This document shows positions 15,673 through 23,655 of a stretch of DNA of 64,000 nucleotides, in pieces. The notes beneath the pieces were generated by a model, which worked only from the letters and a program-made list of their open reading frames with translations, ran no database searches and was not told where the DNA came from. How positions within the stretch are numbered: the stretch's first letter is position 1; every line of letters begins with the position of its first letter. The stretch covers positions 1-64,000 of the forward strand of contig CANRFN010000008.1 in assembly GCA_947629915.1 (NCBI GenBank). Direction: 5' to 3'. The translations under genes and the position numbers were made by a program. Source of the stretch: an uncultured Oscillospiraceae bacterium (GTDB taxonomy: Bacteria; Bacillota; Clostridia; Oscillospirales; Oscillospiraceae).

Positions 15673-17031
15673 TCAGTTCCGGAGGCTGTGCATAGGCGCG
15701 GGAATCCTGCCGCCCCGGGCGATAAAGGCCTCGGCGCTCTCCGGATGCACCGGCATCACCGGCGCGGAGCCCAGGAGGCCCCCGAACTCCACCGTGTCCC
15801 CTACCCTCTTGCCGGGGGCGGGGATGATGCGCACGGCGGTGGTCTTCTGGTTGATCATGCCGATGGCCGCCTCGTCTGCGATGATGGCGGAGATGGTGGA
15901 GGCGGGGGTGTCTCCCGGCACGGCGATCATGTCCAGGCCCACGGAGCAGACGCAGGTCATGGCCTCCAGCTTGTCCAGGCCCAGCACCCCGGACCGGGCG
16001 GCGGCGATCATGCCCTCGTCCTCGCTCACCGGGATGAAGGCGCCGGAGAGGCCGCCCACGCTGGAGGAGGCCATCACGCCGCCCTTCTTCACGGCATCGT
16101 TGAGCAGGGCCAGCGCGGCGGTGGTGCCGTGGGTGCCGCAGACCTCCAGGCCCATCTCCTCGAGGATCCGGGCCACGCTGTCTCCCACCTCCGGGGTGGG
16201 GGCCAGAGACAGGTCCACGATGCCGAAGGGCACCTGCAGCCGGGCGCTGGCCTCCCGGGCCACCAGCTGTCCCATACGGGTGACGCGGAAAGCGGTCTTC
16301 TTCACCGTCTCGGCCACGACATCGAAGGGCTGTCCCTTCACCTTCTGGAGGGCGTAGTGCACCACGCCGGGGCCAGACACCCCCACGTTGATCACCCGCT
16401 CGGCCTCGCCCACCCCGTGGAAGGCGCCGGCCATAAAGGGGTTGTCCTCTACGGCGTTGCAGAACACCACCAGTTTGGCGCAGGCAAAGCCGCCCCGGTC
16501 TTTCGTCCGCTCCGCTGCGGCCTTCACGGTCTCTCCCATGAGGCGCACGGCGTCCATGTTGATCCCCGCCTTGGTGGAGCCCACGTTTACGCTGGAGCAG
16601 ACCAGTTCGGTCTCCGCCAAGGCCTCGGGGATGGCGGCGATGAGGCGCCGGTCCCCGTCTGTAAAGCCCTTCTGGACCAGGGCGGAGAAGCCTCCGATGA
16701 AGTTCACGCCCACCTCTTTGGCGGCGGCGTCCATGGCCTTGGCGAAGGGCACGCAGTCCGCGCCCTGGGAGGCCCCGGCCACCAGGGCGATGGGGGTGAC
16801 GGAGATGCGCTTGTTCACCACGGGGATGCCGAACTCCGCCTCGATGTCCTCCCCGGTCTTCACCAGGTTCTGGGCGGAGGTGGTGATCTTGTCGTAAATC
16901 TTGCGGCAGGCCGCCTTGGGATCGGGGTCGCAGCAGTCCAGGAGGGACACGCCCATGGTGATGGTGCGGATGTCCAGGTGCTCCTGGTCGATCATGTGGA
17001 TGGTGGAGAGAATGTCACTGTTGTTCAGCAT
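15673..17031 (-). CDS. PFL-family protein (UPF0210, DUF711)
   Basis: A 452-aa protein matching the conserved PFL family seen in Firmicutes and archaea, with the hallmark N-terminus [18 protein letters not shown] and blocks [41 protein letters not shown] and [20 protein letters not shown]. It is structurally related to glycyl radical-like barrel folds but has no known reaction and lacks a glycyl radical motif. It is nearly always preceded by a small ACT-domain gene, as here (ending 11 bases upstream), suggesting that the ACT protein binds a ligand and regulates it. ATG at 17031. Confidence 0.88.
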   Translation of the reverse strand: MLNNSDILSTIHMIDQEHLDIRTITMGVSLLDCCDPDPKAACRKIYDKITTSAQNLVKTGEDIEAEFGIPVVNKRISVTPIALVAGASQGADCVPFAKAMDAAAKEVGVNFIGGFSALVQKGFTDGDRRLIAAIPEALAETELVCSSVNVGSTKAGINMDAVRLMGETVKAAAERTKDRGGFACAKLVVFCNAVEDNPFMAGAFHGVGEAERVINVGVSGPGVVHYALQKVKGQPFDVVAETVKKTAFRVTRMGQLVAREASARLQVPFGIVDLSLAPTPEVGDSVARILEEMGLEVCGTHGTTAALALLNDAVKKGGVMASSSVGGLSGAFIPVSEDEGMIAAARSGVLGLDKLEAMTCVCSVGLDMIAVPGDTPASTISAIIADEAAIGMINQKTTAVRIIPAPGKRVGDTVEFGGLLGSAPVMPVHPESAEAFIARGGRIPAPMHSLRN

Positions 17032-17042
17032 GGCGGGGTCCC

Positions 17043-17312
17043 TCAGATGCGGTGCATGGCGTCAAAGATATCTTCCCGCTGGATGCGGATATCCAGGTCC
17101 CGGGCGGCGCCGGCCTCGGTGAGCTCCTGCTTCAGCTGGCTGAAGGGCACGTTGGCACAGCTCACGTCCACCAGCATGATCATGGTGAAGTAGTCCTGGA
17201 GCAGGGTCTGGCTCAGGTCCATCACGTTGACGTTTTTCTCACTCAGCAGGGCGCAGATGGCGGCGATGATGCCCACCTGGTCCTTGCCGAATACGGATAC
17301 GATTGCTCTCAT
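17043..17312 (-). CDS. ACT domain protein (UPF0237)
   Basis: An 89-aa single ACT domain: [34 protein letters not shown] gives the beta-alpha-beta ligand-binding turn with the usual G-K-D-x-x-G-I. It belongs to the UPF0237 family, which pairs with PFL proteins; the pair is thought to form an amino-acid-responsive unit, though the ligand is unknown. ATG at 17312; the PFL gene begins 11 bases after the stop. Confidence 0.88.
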   Translation of the reverse strand: MRAIVSVFGKDQVGIIAAICALLSEKNVNVMDLSQTLLQDYFTMIMLVDVSCANVPFSQLKQELTEAGAARDLDIRIQREDIFDAMHRI

Positions 17313-17348
17313 TCGTGTGATTCTCCTTTTGGTTTGCTCATCTGCGGC

Positions 17349-17924
17349 TCAGCCCAAATCGTCCAGGGCCAGCTGGAAGGCATCGGAGAGGTTGTCCAGG
17401 AACCAGTTCAGCTCCTCCATCTCCATGGCCCGCAGCGCCGCCTTGATCTCGTCTGCCGCCCGGCGGAACTCGCTGTTGCCCGCCTTCAGCTCCTCGATGC
17501 ACTTCAGCCAGGCGGCCAACTTGTCTGCCGCCTTCACATAGGGGCGCACCGCCTGGTCCTCCTCCCGCACCAGAGGGGCGTAGACGGACTTTAGCACATC
17601 CGGCAGCTTGGTCAGGAGCTTCTCCTGGGCCACCGCCTCCACCGCCTTGTATGCCCCCTTCAGCTCCGGGTTGTAGTACTTGATGGGGGTGGGCATGTCC
17701 CCGGTGATGATCTCAGAGGTGTCGTGAAAGAGGGCCACCACCGCAGCCCGGTTCGGGTCCACATCTTTGTGGAACACCTCCTGGCCGATGGACGCCAGGG
17801 CGTGGGCCAGCACCGCCACCTCGTAGGAGTGCTCCTCCACGTTCTCCGTGCGGGTGTTGCGCATCAGCGCCCAGCGGTTGATGTAGCGCATGCGGAATAT
17901 GTAGGCAAAAAAGCTGTATGCCAT
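17349..17924 (-). CDS. yfbR: YfbR-like 5'-deoxynucleotidase (HD domain)
   Basis: A 191-aa HD-superfamily phosphohydrolase that would remove the phosphate of deoxyribonucleoside 5'-monophosphates. The metal ligands appear as H in NVEEHSYEVA, then LFHDTSEIITGDMPTPIKY (HD pair with the YfbR TGDxPTPIK signature) and a C-terminal ADKLAAWLKCIEE aspartate. ATG at 17924 is preceded by AAGGAGGG; the extension to 18014 is discarded because it runs through the promoter. It lies upstream of the ACT-PFL pair on the same strand, and divergent from mtaB. Confidence 0.85.
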   Translation of the reverse strand: MAYSFFAYIFRMRYINRWALMRNTRTENVEEHSYEVAVLAHALASIGQEVFHKDVDPNRAAVVALFHDTSEIITGDMPTPIKYYNPELKGAYKAVEAVAQEKLLTKLPDVLKSVYAPLVREEDQAVRPYVKAADKLAAWLKCIEELKAGNSEFRRAADEIKAALRAMEMEELNWFLDNLSDAFQLALDDLG

Positions 17925-17947
17925 GGAATCCCTCCTTCTCTGCCGGG

Positions 17948-17976
17948 AGTATATCAGTTCCGGCGGGCGTTGTAAA
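17948..17976 (-). promoter_or_regulatory. Promoter of the yfbR-like gene
   Basis: Minus strand TTTACA, 17-bp spacer, TATACT; 24 bases before the ATG at 17924. Confidence 0.6.
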
Positions 17977-18001
17977 GCTGTACAGACGGCCCAACTTGGT
18001 G

Positions 18002-18007
18002 TATAAT
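18002..18007 (+). promoter_or_regulatory. -10 element of mtaB
   Basis: TATAAT preceded by GGTG, with a weak TGTACA at 17979-17984 as -35 (17-bp spacer). It diverges from the yfbR-like promoter. Confidence 0.45.
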
Positions 18008-18034
18008 GAGCCAAAAATTCCGGGGGAGGACCCT

Positions 18035-19339
18035 ATGAAAATTGCCATCTACACCTTGGGCTGCAAAGTGAATCAGTATGAGTCCCAGGCCATGGAGCAG
18101 GAGCTGCTCCGCCGGGGCCACACCATGACGGACTTTGCCGGGCCCGCAGACGCCTATATCATCAACACCTGCACCGTCACCGCCGTCTCAGACAAGAAGT
18201 GCCGCAACATGATCCGCCGGGCCCGGAAAGGCGCCCCGGAGGCCGTGGTAGCGGTGTGCGGCTGCTTTGCCCAGACAGACCCGGAAGCCGCGGCGGCCCT
18301 GGGGGCAGACCTGGTCATGGGCAGCGCCCATCGTATAGAGTTTCTGGACAAGCTGGAAGCCCTTCTGAAGCAGCGGCAGGCCCCGATTGTATCCGTGGAC
18401 CCCGCCATGGCCCGCCGGGACTTCGAGCGGCTGCCGGCGGGCAGCGCCATCGGCAGGACCCGGGCCATGCTGAAGATCGAGGACGGCTGCACCAACTTCT
18501 GCACATACTGCATCATCCCCTATGCCAGAGGGCCGGTGCGCTCCCTGCCCACGGAGGAGGCGGTGGCCCAGACCGTGGCCCTCCGGCAGCAGGGCTATCA
18601 GGAGGTGGTGCTCACCGGGATTGAGATCTCCTCCTGGGGCAGAGATCTGCCGGGAAGGCCCTCCCTCATCGACCTTCTGGAGGCCATGGCGGCGGAACCG
18701 GCTCTGGAGGGGCTCCGGATCCGTCTGGGCTCTCTGGAACCCCGGACCATCACGGAGGACTTCTGCAGAAGGGCCGGTGCCATTCCCGCCCTCTGCGACC
18801 ACTTCCACCTCTCCCTCCAGGCGGGGTCAGACAGAACCCTCCAGCGGATGGGCCGCAAGTACGACACCGCCCGCTATCTGGAGTCTGTGGACCTGCTGCG
18901 GCGGCAGTTTGGAGACCCCGGCATCACCACGGACCTAATCGCCGGCTTCCCAGGGGAGACAGAAGAGGACTTCCAGGAGAGCCTGGACTTTCTGCGCCGC
19001 TGCGCCTTCTCGGCAGTTCACGTCTTCCCGTACTCCCGCCGCCCGGGCACCCCGGCAGACAAGATGCCGGACCAGCTGTCCCGAGAGGAGAAGGAGGAGC
19101 GGTCCCGGCGGGCCATCGCCGTGGCGGCGGGACTGGAGCGGCAGTGGCTCCTCCGGCAGAGCAGCCTGCCCCGGCTGGATGTGCTCTTCGAGGACTGCAG
19201 AGACGGGGTCTGGCGGGGGCACACCCGGAACTACACCGAGGTGCTGGTCCCCTCGGCGGAGAATCTCCACAACCGCTGCCTCCCGGTGCGCCCCAGCGGC
19301 ATCGGGGAGAGCTGGGTCACCGGGACCCTGCTCCCCTAG
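18035..19339 (+). CDS. mtaB: tRNA N6-threonylcarbamoyladenosine methylthiotransferase
   Basis: A 434-aa radical SAM methylthiotransferase of the MiaB/MtaB family, which adds a methylthio group to t6A37 of tRNAs reading ANN codons. The N-terminal UPF0004 domain holds cluster cysteines C10 (LGCKVNQYES), C46 (NTCTVT) and C77 (VCGCFAQ). The radical SAM cluster is C152-x3-C156-x2-C159 in GCTNFCTYCIIPYARGP. The C-terminal part resembles a TRAM-like domain. The LGCKVNQYE opening separates MtaB from MiaB and RimO. ATG at 18035 follows GGGGGAGGA; the frame's upstream extension contains the promoter and is not translated. Confidence 0.92.
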   Translation: MKIAIYTLGCKVNQYESQAMEQELLRRGHTMTDFAGPADAYIINTCTVTAVSDKKCRNMIRRARKGAPEAVVAVCGCFAQTDPEAAAALGADLVMGSAHRIEFLDKLEALLKQRQAPIVSVDPAMARRDFERLPAGSAIGRTRAMLKIEDGCTNFCTYCIIPYARGPVRSLPTEEAVAQTVALRQQGYQEVVLTGIEISSWGRDLPGRPSLIDLLEAMAAEPALEGLRIRLGSLEPRTITEDFCRRAGAIPALCDHFHLSLQAGSDRTLQRMGRKYDTARYLESVDLLRRQFGDPGITTDLIAGFPGETEEDFQESLDFLRRCAFSAVHVFPYSRRPGTPADKMPDQLSREEKEERSRRAIAVAAGLERQWLLRQSSLPRLDVLFEDCRDGVWRGHTRNYTEVLVPSAENLHNRCLPVRPSGIGESWVTGTLLP

Positions 19340-19359
19340 ACGAAAAACCACACTGGTTC

Positions 19360-19388
19360 TTGCATCCCCCTCTGGGGTGTGCTAGAAT
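19360..19388 (+). promoter_or_regulatory. Promoter of the MscS-type channel gene
   Basis: TTGCAT, 17-bp spacer, TAGAAT. Confidence 0.6.
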
Positions 19389-19424
19389 CTGGATAGACTA
19401 CATATTGAGAAAGGGGTTCCACCT

Positions 19425-20321
19425 GTGCCCTCTATCTTCCTCACCGCAGATCCCGCATCTGCCACGCCGGAGACCCCGGTGATCGATCAGGAGATCATCG
19501 AGCAGCTGGAAAACGTCACCGTACACAACATTCTCTCCGCCATCGCCACCACGGCGGTCTGCCTTCTGGTGATCCGGCTCTTTCTATCCCTGATCACCCG
19601 CGCCATTCACAAGAGCAAAATGGACCCCCAGGTGGCCAAGCTGGTGGGCATCGCCGTGCGCTTTGTGCTCTACTTCGTGGCCGTGATCCTCATCCTCAGC
19701 GCCCTGGGCATCGAGGTCACCTCCCTGGTGGCGGTGCTGTCTGTGATCGGCCTCGCGTTCTCCCTGGCCCTGCAGAACTTCCTGTCCAACGTGGCCGGCG
19801 GCATTCAGCTCTTCGCCTCCCACCCCTTCAAGGCGGGAGACTGGATTGAGGCCGGCACCCTGGTGGGCTGCGTGGCCGAGATCGACCTCTTCTACACCAA
19901 GATCAACACCCTGGACAACCGCCTGGTGCATGTACCCAACAGCGTCATGGTGACGGAGACCATATACAACCGCAGCACCGAGCCGTACCGCCGGCTGGAC
20001 CTGCCCGTCTCCTGCTCCTACGATGCCACCCCGGCCCGGGTGCTGGAGACCCTCCGAGCCCTGGTCTGCAGCGACCCCCGGGTGCTCACAGACCGGGACA
20101 TCTTCGCCCACGTCACCAAGTACGGAGACAGCGCCATCGAGTACGTGGTCCGCGTGTGGGTGCGCAACGAGGACTACTGGGACGTGAATTTCTACCTGCT
20201 GGACAACCTGAAGCCCACTTTGGACGCCGCCGGCATCGAGATCACCTACCCCCACATGAACGTCCACGTCTCCCACGATGGCAACAACAACCTGAAAGAC
20301 TACCCGCCGGACCTCACCTGA
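19425..20321 (+). CDS. mscS: MscS-family mechanosensitive channel
   Basis: A 298-aa small-conductance mechanosensitive channel. Three membrane segments are visible at about residues 33-56, 72-98 and 103-125, the last carrying the pore-lining helix GLAFSLALQNFLSNVAGGIQL, followed by the beta domain (PFKAGDWIEAGTLVGCVAEIDLFYT) and VPNSVMVTETIYNRS, then the alpha/beta cage. It opens under membrane tension to release solutes on osmotic downshock. Start is GTG at 19425 with AAAGGGG upstream; no ATG fits. Single gene with its own promoter. Confidence 0.9.
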   Translation: MPSIFLTADPASATPETPVIDQEIIEQLENVTVHNILSAIATTAVCLLVIRLFLSLITRAIHKSKMDPQVAKLVGIAVRFVLYFVAVILILSALGIEVTSLVAVLSVIGLAFSLALQNFLSNVAGGIQLFASHPFKAGDWIEAGTLVGCVAEIDLFYTKINTLDNRLVHVPNSVMVTETIYNRSTEPYRRLDLPVSCSYDATPARVLETLRALVCSDPRVLTDRDIFAHVTKYGDSAIEYVVRVWVRNEDYWDVNFYLLDNLKPTLDAAGIEITYPHMNVHVSHDGNNNLKDYPPDLT

Positions 20322-20350
20322 CTCCATCCAGTCTAAAAAAGCATTGCGTG

Positions 20351-20581
20351 ATGGTTGAACCGTTCCATTACCCAAAGGAGCCAGCAGGCATCCAACTGCT
20401 GGCTCTCTCCGCCATTCTCTGCAGCCTTCTCCAGCGGTTCCCGCAACGGACCGGATCGCTTCTTCGTCTTTCGGCGCCGCTCTGGTCCGCAGGTCCAGGC
20501 GGCAGGGAACAGTCTCTACACCATCTCAGGCGCATCAGGCGCTGGACTGATCCGCCTGCACCCTGTTCTGATCCTTTATAA
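20351..20581 (+). pseudogene. Decayed copy of the tandem membrane-protein family
   Basis: The frame starting at ATG 20351 encodes FHYPKEPAGIQLLALSAIL, clearly related to the N-terminus YHYPKAARGIQLLFLSIIL of the intact gene at 20600 and to YDYPNASKGIHQYFIGIIL of the gene at 21301. After about 27 codons the similarity is lost and the frame ends at 20581 without the other membrane segments. I read it as a truncated and drifted third paralogue directly upstream of the intact pair. Confidence 0.55.
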
Positions 20582-20599
20582 AGGTAGGAGGTCTGACCC

Positions 20600-21148
20600 T
20601 TGTATCATTATCCAAAAGCGGCCAGGGGCATTCAACTGCTCTTTCTCTCCATCATCCTCGCCATCCTCTCCGCACCCCTCTCCATGCTGGGCATCGGCTC
20701 CATCGTGAGCGTGGTGTCCATCGTGCTGCAGCTGGTGGCGCTGTTCATCGCCGCCGGGGACGACAGCGGATATCGCAGCGCCTTATACGCCTCTGTGGCC
20801 AACCTGGTCCTGAACCTTCTCTGCAACTTTGTGCAGCAGGACTCCGTGGTATACAAACTGGTGTCCAACGTGAGCAGCATCGTGGCCCTCTACATGACGT
20901 ACCAGGTGATCACCATCACCTGCTATCTTCTCATGGAGAAGGCCCCCAACGTGGCCTCCCAAGGGCAGACCGTGGCAAAGATCTACGTGATGTGCTTTGT
21001 GATCACCTTCATCTGCCGCTTCCTGGAATTGGTGCCCTTCATCGGCCTGATGGCACGGCTGATCTACATTCTCGCCTCTCTGGTAGAGCTGGTGGGGTAT
21101 GTGCTCTTTCTGGTCTTCCTGTTCCGGGCCTCAACCGCGCTCAAGTGA
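20600..21148 (+). CDS. Small integral membrane protein, paralogue A
   Basis: An uncharacterised 182-aa protein with four or five hydrophobic helices (about residues 13-33, 36-52, 60-75, 83-108, 125-150, 155-178) and the opening MYHYPKAARGIQ. A conserved polar loop AGDDSGYRSALYAS and TYQVITITCYLL recur in paralogue B (SRDDGGYQSAFYAS, TYTVITTTCLLL). Start is TTG at 20600 with GGTAGGAGG 10 bases upstream. Nothing indicates substrate or partners; it could be a transporter-like or stress membrane protein. It is the middle member of a three-copy tandem family. Confidence 0.75.
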   Translation: MYHYPKAARGIQLLFLSIILAILSAPLSMLGIGSIVSVVSIVLQLVALFIAAGDDSGYRSALYASVANLVLNLLCNFVQQDSVVYKLVSNVSSIVALYMTYQVITITCYLLMEKAPNVASQGQTVAKIYVMCFVITFICRFLELVPFIGLMARLIYILASLVELVGYVLFLVFLFRASTALK

Positions 21149-21251
21149 GCTCCCATCCGGAACAATTACGATCCCGATGGGCAGACGATCAAAAATGCGT
21201 GATTTAGAATCCGTCAATCTCTGAGCGGAAGTTTCAAAAGTGAGCTCCCAT
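21143..21251. repeat. 14-bp direct repeat between the paralogues
   Basis: AAGTGAGCTCCCAT occurs at 21143-21156, spanning the stop of paralogue A, and again at 21238-21251, 95 bases apart. It probably marks the duplication junction or a small insertion. Confidence 0.5.
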
Positions 21252-21300
21252 ACCAACCGCTCTGTATTCCCCGTTGTTCCCGAAAAGGAGGCGCCTCCCC

Positions 21301-21849
21301 ATGTACGACTACCCCAATGCATCGAAAGGCATCCACCAGTATTTCATCGGCATCATCCTCAACATCGCCGCCATCCCCCTCACCTTTGTCCTCATAGGCC
21401 CGCTGGTGGCGGTGGCGGCCTTGGTCCTGCAGCTCATCGGCTTGCACACCGCCTCCCGGGACGATGGCGGATACCAGTCCGCCTTCTACGCCTCCCTGGC
21501 CGAACTGGCGGTGAGCGTGATCAACTTCTCTCTGGTAGAGAACGCCATAGGCGCCACGGTGCTCGCCATCCTCAGCAGCCTCATCTCCCTCTATGTCACC
21601 TACACGGTGATCACCACCACCTGTCTCCTGCTCCAGGGCAAGGACGCCGAGACCATAGTCAGGGGACAGAACGTGCTGAAGATATACGTCACCACCACCT
21701 TGGTGAGCGTGGTCTGCGCCGTGGTATCCGTCATCCCCATCATCGGCGCCCTGGCCGTGGTGGTCTCCGTGATTTCAGACATCGTAAGCCTAGTGGGCTA
21801 CGTCCTCTTTATGGTCTTCCTGAATCGGGCGTACCAGTCCCTCGCCTGA
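21301..21849 (+). CDS. Small integral membrane protein, paralogue B
   Basis: A 182-aa membrane protein, exactly as long as paralogue A and alignable over the whole length: the N-terminal MYDYPNASKGI, the SRDDGGYQSAFYAS loop, TYTVITTTCLLL, VRGQNVLKIYV and a C-terminal LVGYVLFMVFLNRAYQSL matching LVGYVLFLVFLFRASTAL. Function unknown. ATG at 21301 has AAGGAGG 10 bases upstream; an in-frame ATG at 21274 is too early. Ends at a bidirectional terminator shared with the convergent DUF4830 gene. Confidence 0.78.
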   Translation: MYDYPNASKGIHQYFIGIILNIAAIPLTFVLIGPLVAVAALVLQLIGLHTASRDDGGYQSAFYASLAELAVSVINFSLVENAIGATVLAILSSLISLYVTYTVITTTCLLLQGKDAETIVRGQNVLKIYVTTTLVSVVCAVVSVIPIIGALAVVVSVISDIVSLVGYVLFMVFLNRAYQSLA

Positions 21850-21865
21850 GGCAATCCTTCAAGCC

Positions 21866-21906
21866 GAAAACGGAGCCGCCCGCACGCCGCGGACGGCTCC
21901 GTTTTC
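21866..21906. terminator. Bidirectional terminator
   Basis: GAAAACGGAGCCG and CGGCTCCGTTTTC arms; the T-run is at either end, serving the paralogue B gene (plus) and the convergent gene ending at 21905 (minus). Confidence 0.8.
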
Positions 21907-22408
21907 AGGCCAGGGCCGTGCGACCCCCGCCGGCGCCGGCGGCCCGGTTGGGATAGGCCAGCCCCTGGATGAAGCTGCCGTCCGCCGCCTGGACCTGCCC
22001 GCCGATCACCCGGTTGCGGTAGACCAAAAGGGTAGCCTGCACCCCCTGGACGCCCCCGGGATAGTTGGTGATCTCATAGGTGTACCGCTTCACCCGCTGC
22101 CCCTGGTATCGGGTGAGATCGAATCCCTGCTCCGCCTGCAGGGCCAGGTAGTCCTGGTAGGAGGCGTCCGTCATCTCCGGGATCAACAGCTCCTCGGTCT
22201 GAGGGCCGCCGGAGACCTGCCAGCCCAGCTCGGTGAGGTACGCCACCCGGTCCCGGTCGTCCCGGATGCCCTTCACCTCAGCGGAGGCCGCAGCGGTGCC
22301 GCCGGGCAGCCGCAAGGCCAGCCCGGCGAGGAGGGCGGCCATGCAGAACACCGCCGCCATTCCCAGTGCGATCAGTCTTCTCTTTGGTATCCGCGCTGTG
22401 ATGATCAC
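21905..22408 (-). CDS. DUF4830 membrane-anchored protein
   Basis: A 167-aa protein with an N-terminal membrane anchor or uncleaved signal (residues 9-31, RRLIALGMAAVFCMAALLAGLAL) and a C-terminal extracytoplasmic domain matching DUF4830: YLTELGWQVSGG, LLIPEMTDASYQDYLALQAEQGFDLTRYQG, YTYEITNYPG, VIGGQVQAADG. The family is common in Clostridia, with no known function. Start is probably GTG at 22408 (or TTG at 22411) behind GGGAGTGG; no ATG is suitable. It is convergent with the paralogue pair. Confidence 0.72.
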   Translation of the reverse strand: MIITARIPKRRLIALGMAAVFCMAALLAGLALRLPGGTAAASAEVKGIRDDRDRVAYLTELGWQVSGGPQTEELLIPEMTDASYQDYLALQAEQGFDLTRYQGQRVKRYTYEITNYPGGVQGVQATLLVYRNRVIGGQVQAADGSFIQGLAYPNRAAGAGGGRTALA

Positions 22409-22499
22409 CAAATGAACCACTCCCTGTCTGAGTCTGAAGACTCTGGAGAATGGTATGCCCTTCTCCCTCCCTTTATGACACAGCCCCAGTCGCATCCCC

Positions 22500-22505
22500 T
22501 ATAAT
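22500..22505 (+). promoter_or_regulatory. -10 element of the rsuA-family gene
   Basis: TATAAT 21 bases before the ATG; ATGACA at 22475-22480 is a possible -35 with a 19-bp spacer. Confidence 0.4.
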
Positions 22506-22526
22506 AAGGAAGGAAGTGTCTCCCCC

Positions 22527-23234
22527 ATGGATCGCCTGGACAAACGCCTCGCCGGCACCGGCCGCTGGAGCCGGAAAGAGGCCCGGGAGCTCATCAAGGC
22601 GGGCCGGGTCTCGGTGTCCGGCAATGTCTGCCGCAACCCGGAGGAAAAAGTGCCCGCCGAGGCCGCGGTGTGCGTAGACGGGCAGGCCCTGGACGGGCCC
22701 GGCCCGGTGTATCTCATACTGCACAAGCCCGCTGGCCTGGTCTCCGCCACGGAGGATCCCCGGGAGGAGACGGTGCTGTCCCTGCTGCCCCCGGCATATC
22801 AGAGGCGGGGCCTCTTTCCCGCGGGGCGGCTGGACAAGGACACCGAGGGGCTGCTGCTCCTCACAGACGATGGCCCCCTGGCCCACAAGCTGCTCTCCCC
22901 CAGGCGCCATGTGGACAAGGTGTACTACCTGGAGGTGGACGGGGTGCTGGACGAGACCGATGTCCAGGCCGCCCGGGACGGCATGGTGCTGGCAGACGGC
23001 TTGCAGTGTCTCCCGGCAGATCTGGAGATCCTCTCCGGCGGCCGCAGCGCCCATATCACCCTTCACGAGGGAAAGTACCACCAGGTGAAGCGGATGCTGG
23101 CCGCCCGGGGCAAGCCGGTGACCTATCTCAAGCGGATCCGCTTCGGCCCGCTGAATTTGGACCCGGACCTGCCCAAGGGCAGCTGGCGGCCCCTCTCCCC
23201 GGAGGAGATCGCCCTTCTCCAGAATCACGGCTGA
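22527..23234 (+). CDS. rsuA: RsuA-family 16S rRNA pseudouridine synthase
   Basis: A 235-aa RsuA/RluB-type enzyme. An S4 RNA-binding domain spans residues 1-60 (RLDKRLAGTGRWSRKEARELIKAGRVSV) and the catalytic aspartate is D103 in GRLDKDTEGLLLLTDDGPL. It isomerises a uridine in rRNA, by family most likely U516 of 16S rRNA, though RsuA and RluB/RluE cannot be separated from sequence alone. The C-terminal YHQVKRMLAARGKPVTYLKRIRFGPL block is typical. ATG at 22527. Followed by a strong terminator. Confidence 0.88.
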   Translation: MDRLDKRLAGTGRWSRKEARELIKAGRVSVSGNVCRNPEEKVPAEAAVCVDGQALDGPGPVYLILHKPAGLVSATEDPREETVLSLLPPAYQRRGLFPAGRLDKDTEGLLLLTDDGPLAHKLLSPRRHVDKVYYLEVDGVLDETDVQAARDGMVLADGLQCLPADLEILSGGRSAHITLHEGKYHQVKRMLAARGKPVTYLKRIRFGPLNLDPDLPKGSWRPLSPEEIALLQNHG

Positions 23235-23244
23235 GACAGCCTCT

Positions 23245-23275
23245 CCCCCGCTCCCGCCTCGGGAGCGGGGGTTTT
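23245..23275 (+). terminator. Terminator after rsuA
   Basis: 12-bp GC arms CCCCCGCTCCCG and CGGGAGCGGGGG with a 3-base loop followed by TTTT. Confidence 0.85.
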
Positions 23276-23391
23276 CCGCATCTCCACTTCAAAACACCTG
23301 TCCCCGTCTTCCAGTCTCCCCGCTTTGCCATGCACTGCGGGCATACCTCTGCGCCCAATCCCCTTCCCAGAATGCACAGGCATTTTACAAT

Positions 23392-23454
23392 CCTTGTACA
23401 TTGGTAACTTCTGTTAGGTTGTCCGCAGCTGGCAACACAGGCCATTGTACAAGG
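23392..23454. promoter_or_regulatory. Spaced inverted repeat upstream of the CdaR-type gene
   Basis: CCTTGTACA at 23392-23400 and TGTACAAGG at 23446-23454 are perfect inverse complements 45 bases apart. They may be two half-operators or a stem upstream of the promoter at 23552-23580. The remaining 23276-23551 stretch holds no gene that I can see. Confidence 0.3.
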
Positions 23455-23551
23455 CCGGCCCGCTTCCACAATTTCAACCAAAAAATGGTGGGGATTTTGG
23501 GCAAAGGGCCGAACTTTTCGAAAAAGTCCACAAATATTCTTCAAAAAACTG

Positions 23552-23580
23552 TTGAAATTAGCTAGCGGACCGTATATAAT
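23552..23580 (+). promoter_or_regulatory. Promoter of the CdaR-type regulator
   Basis: TTGAAA, 17-bp spacer, TATAAT. Leader of about 69 nt to the ATG at 23656. Confidence 0.75.
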
Positions 23581-23655
23581 GTGCCCGCAGCAGGAAAACA
23601 GGTGTTTTGGAATGGGGATGCGGCCCCGCAGCCGCAGGGAAAGGAGTTTTACGAA

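Noticed and set aside
15688..17193. A 501-codon plus-strand frame opposite the PFL and ACT genes
   Set aside because: It is the antisense shadow of a clearly conserved pair, rich in Gly, His and Ala, with no ribosome binding site.
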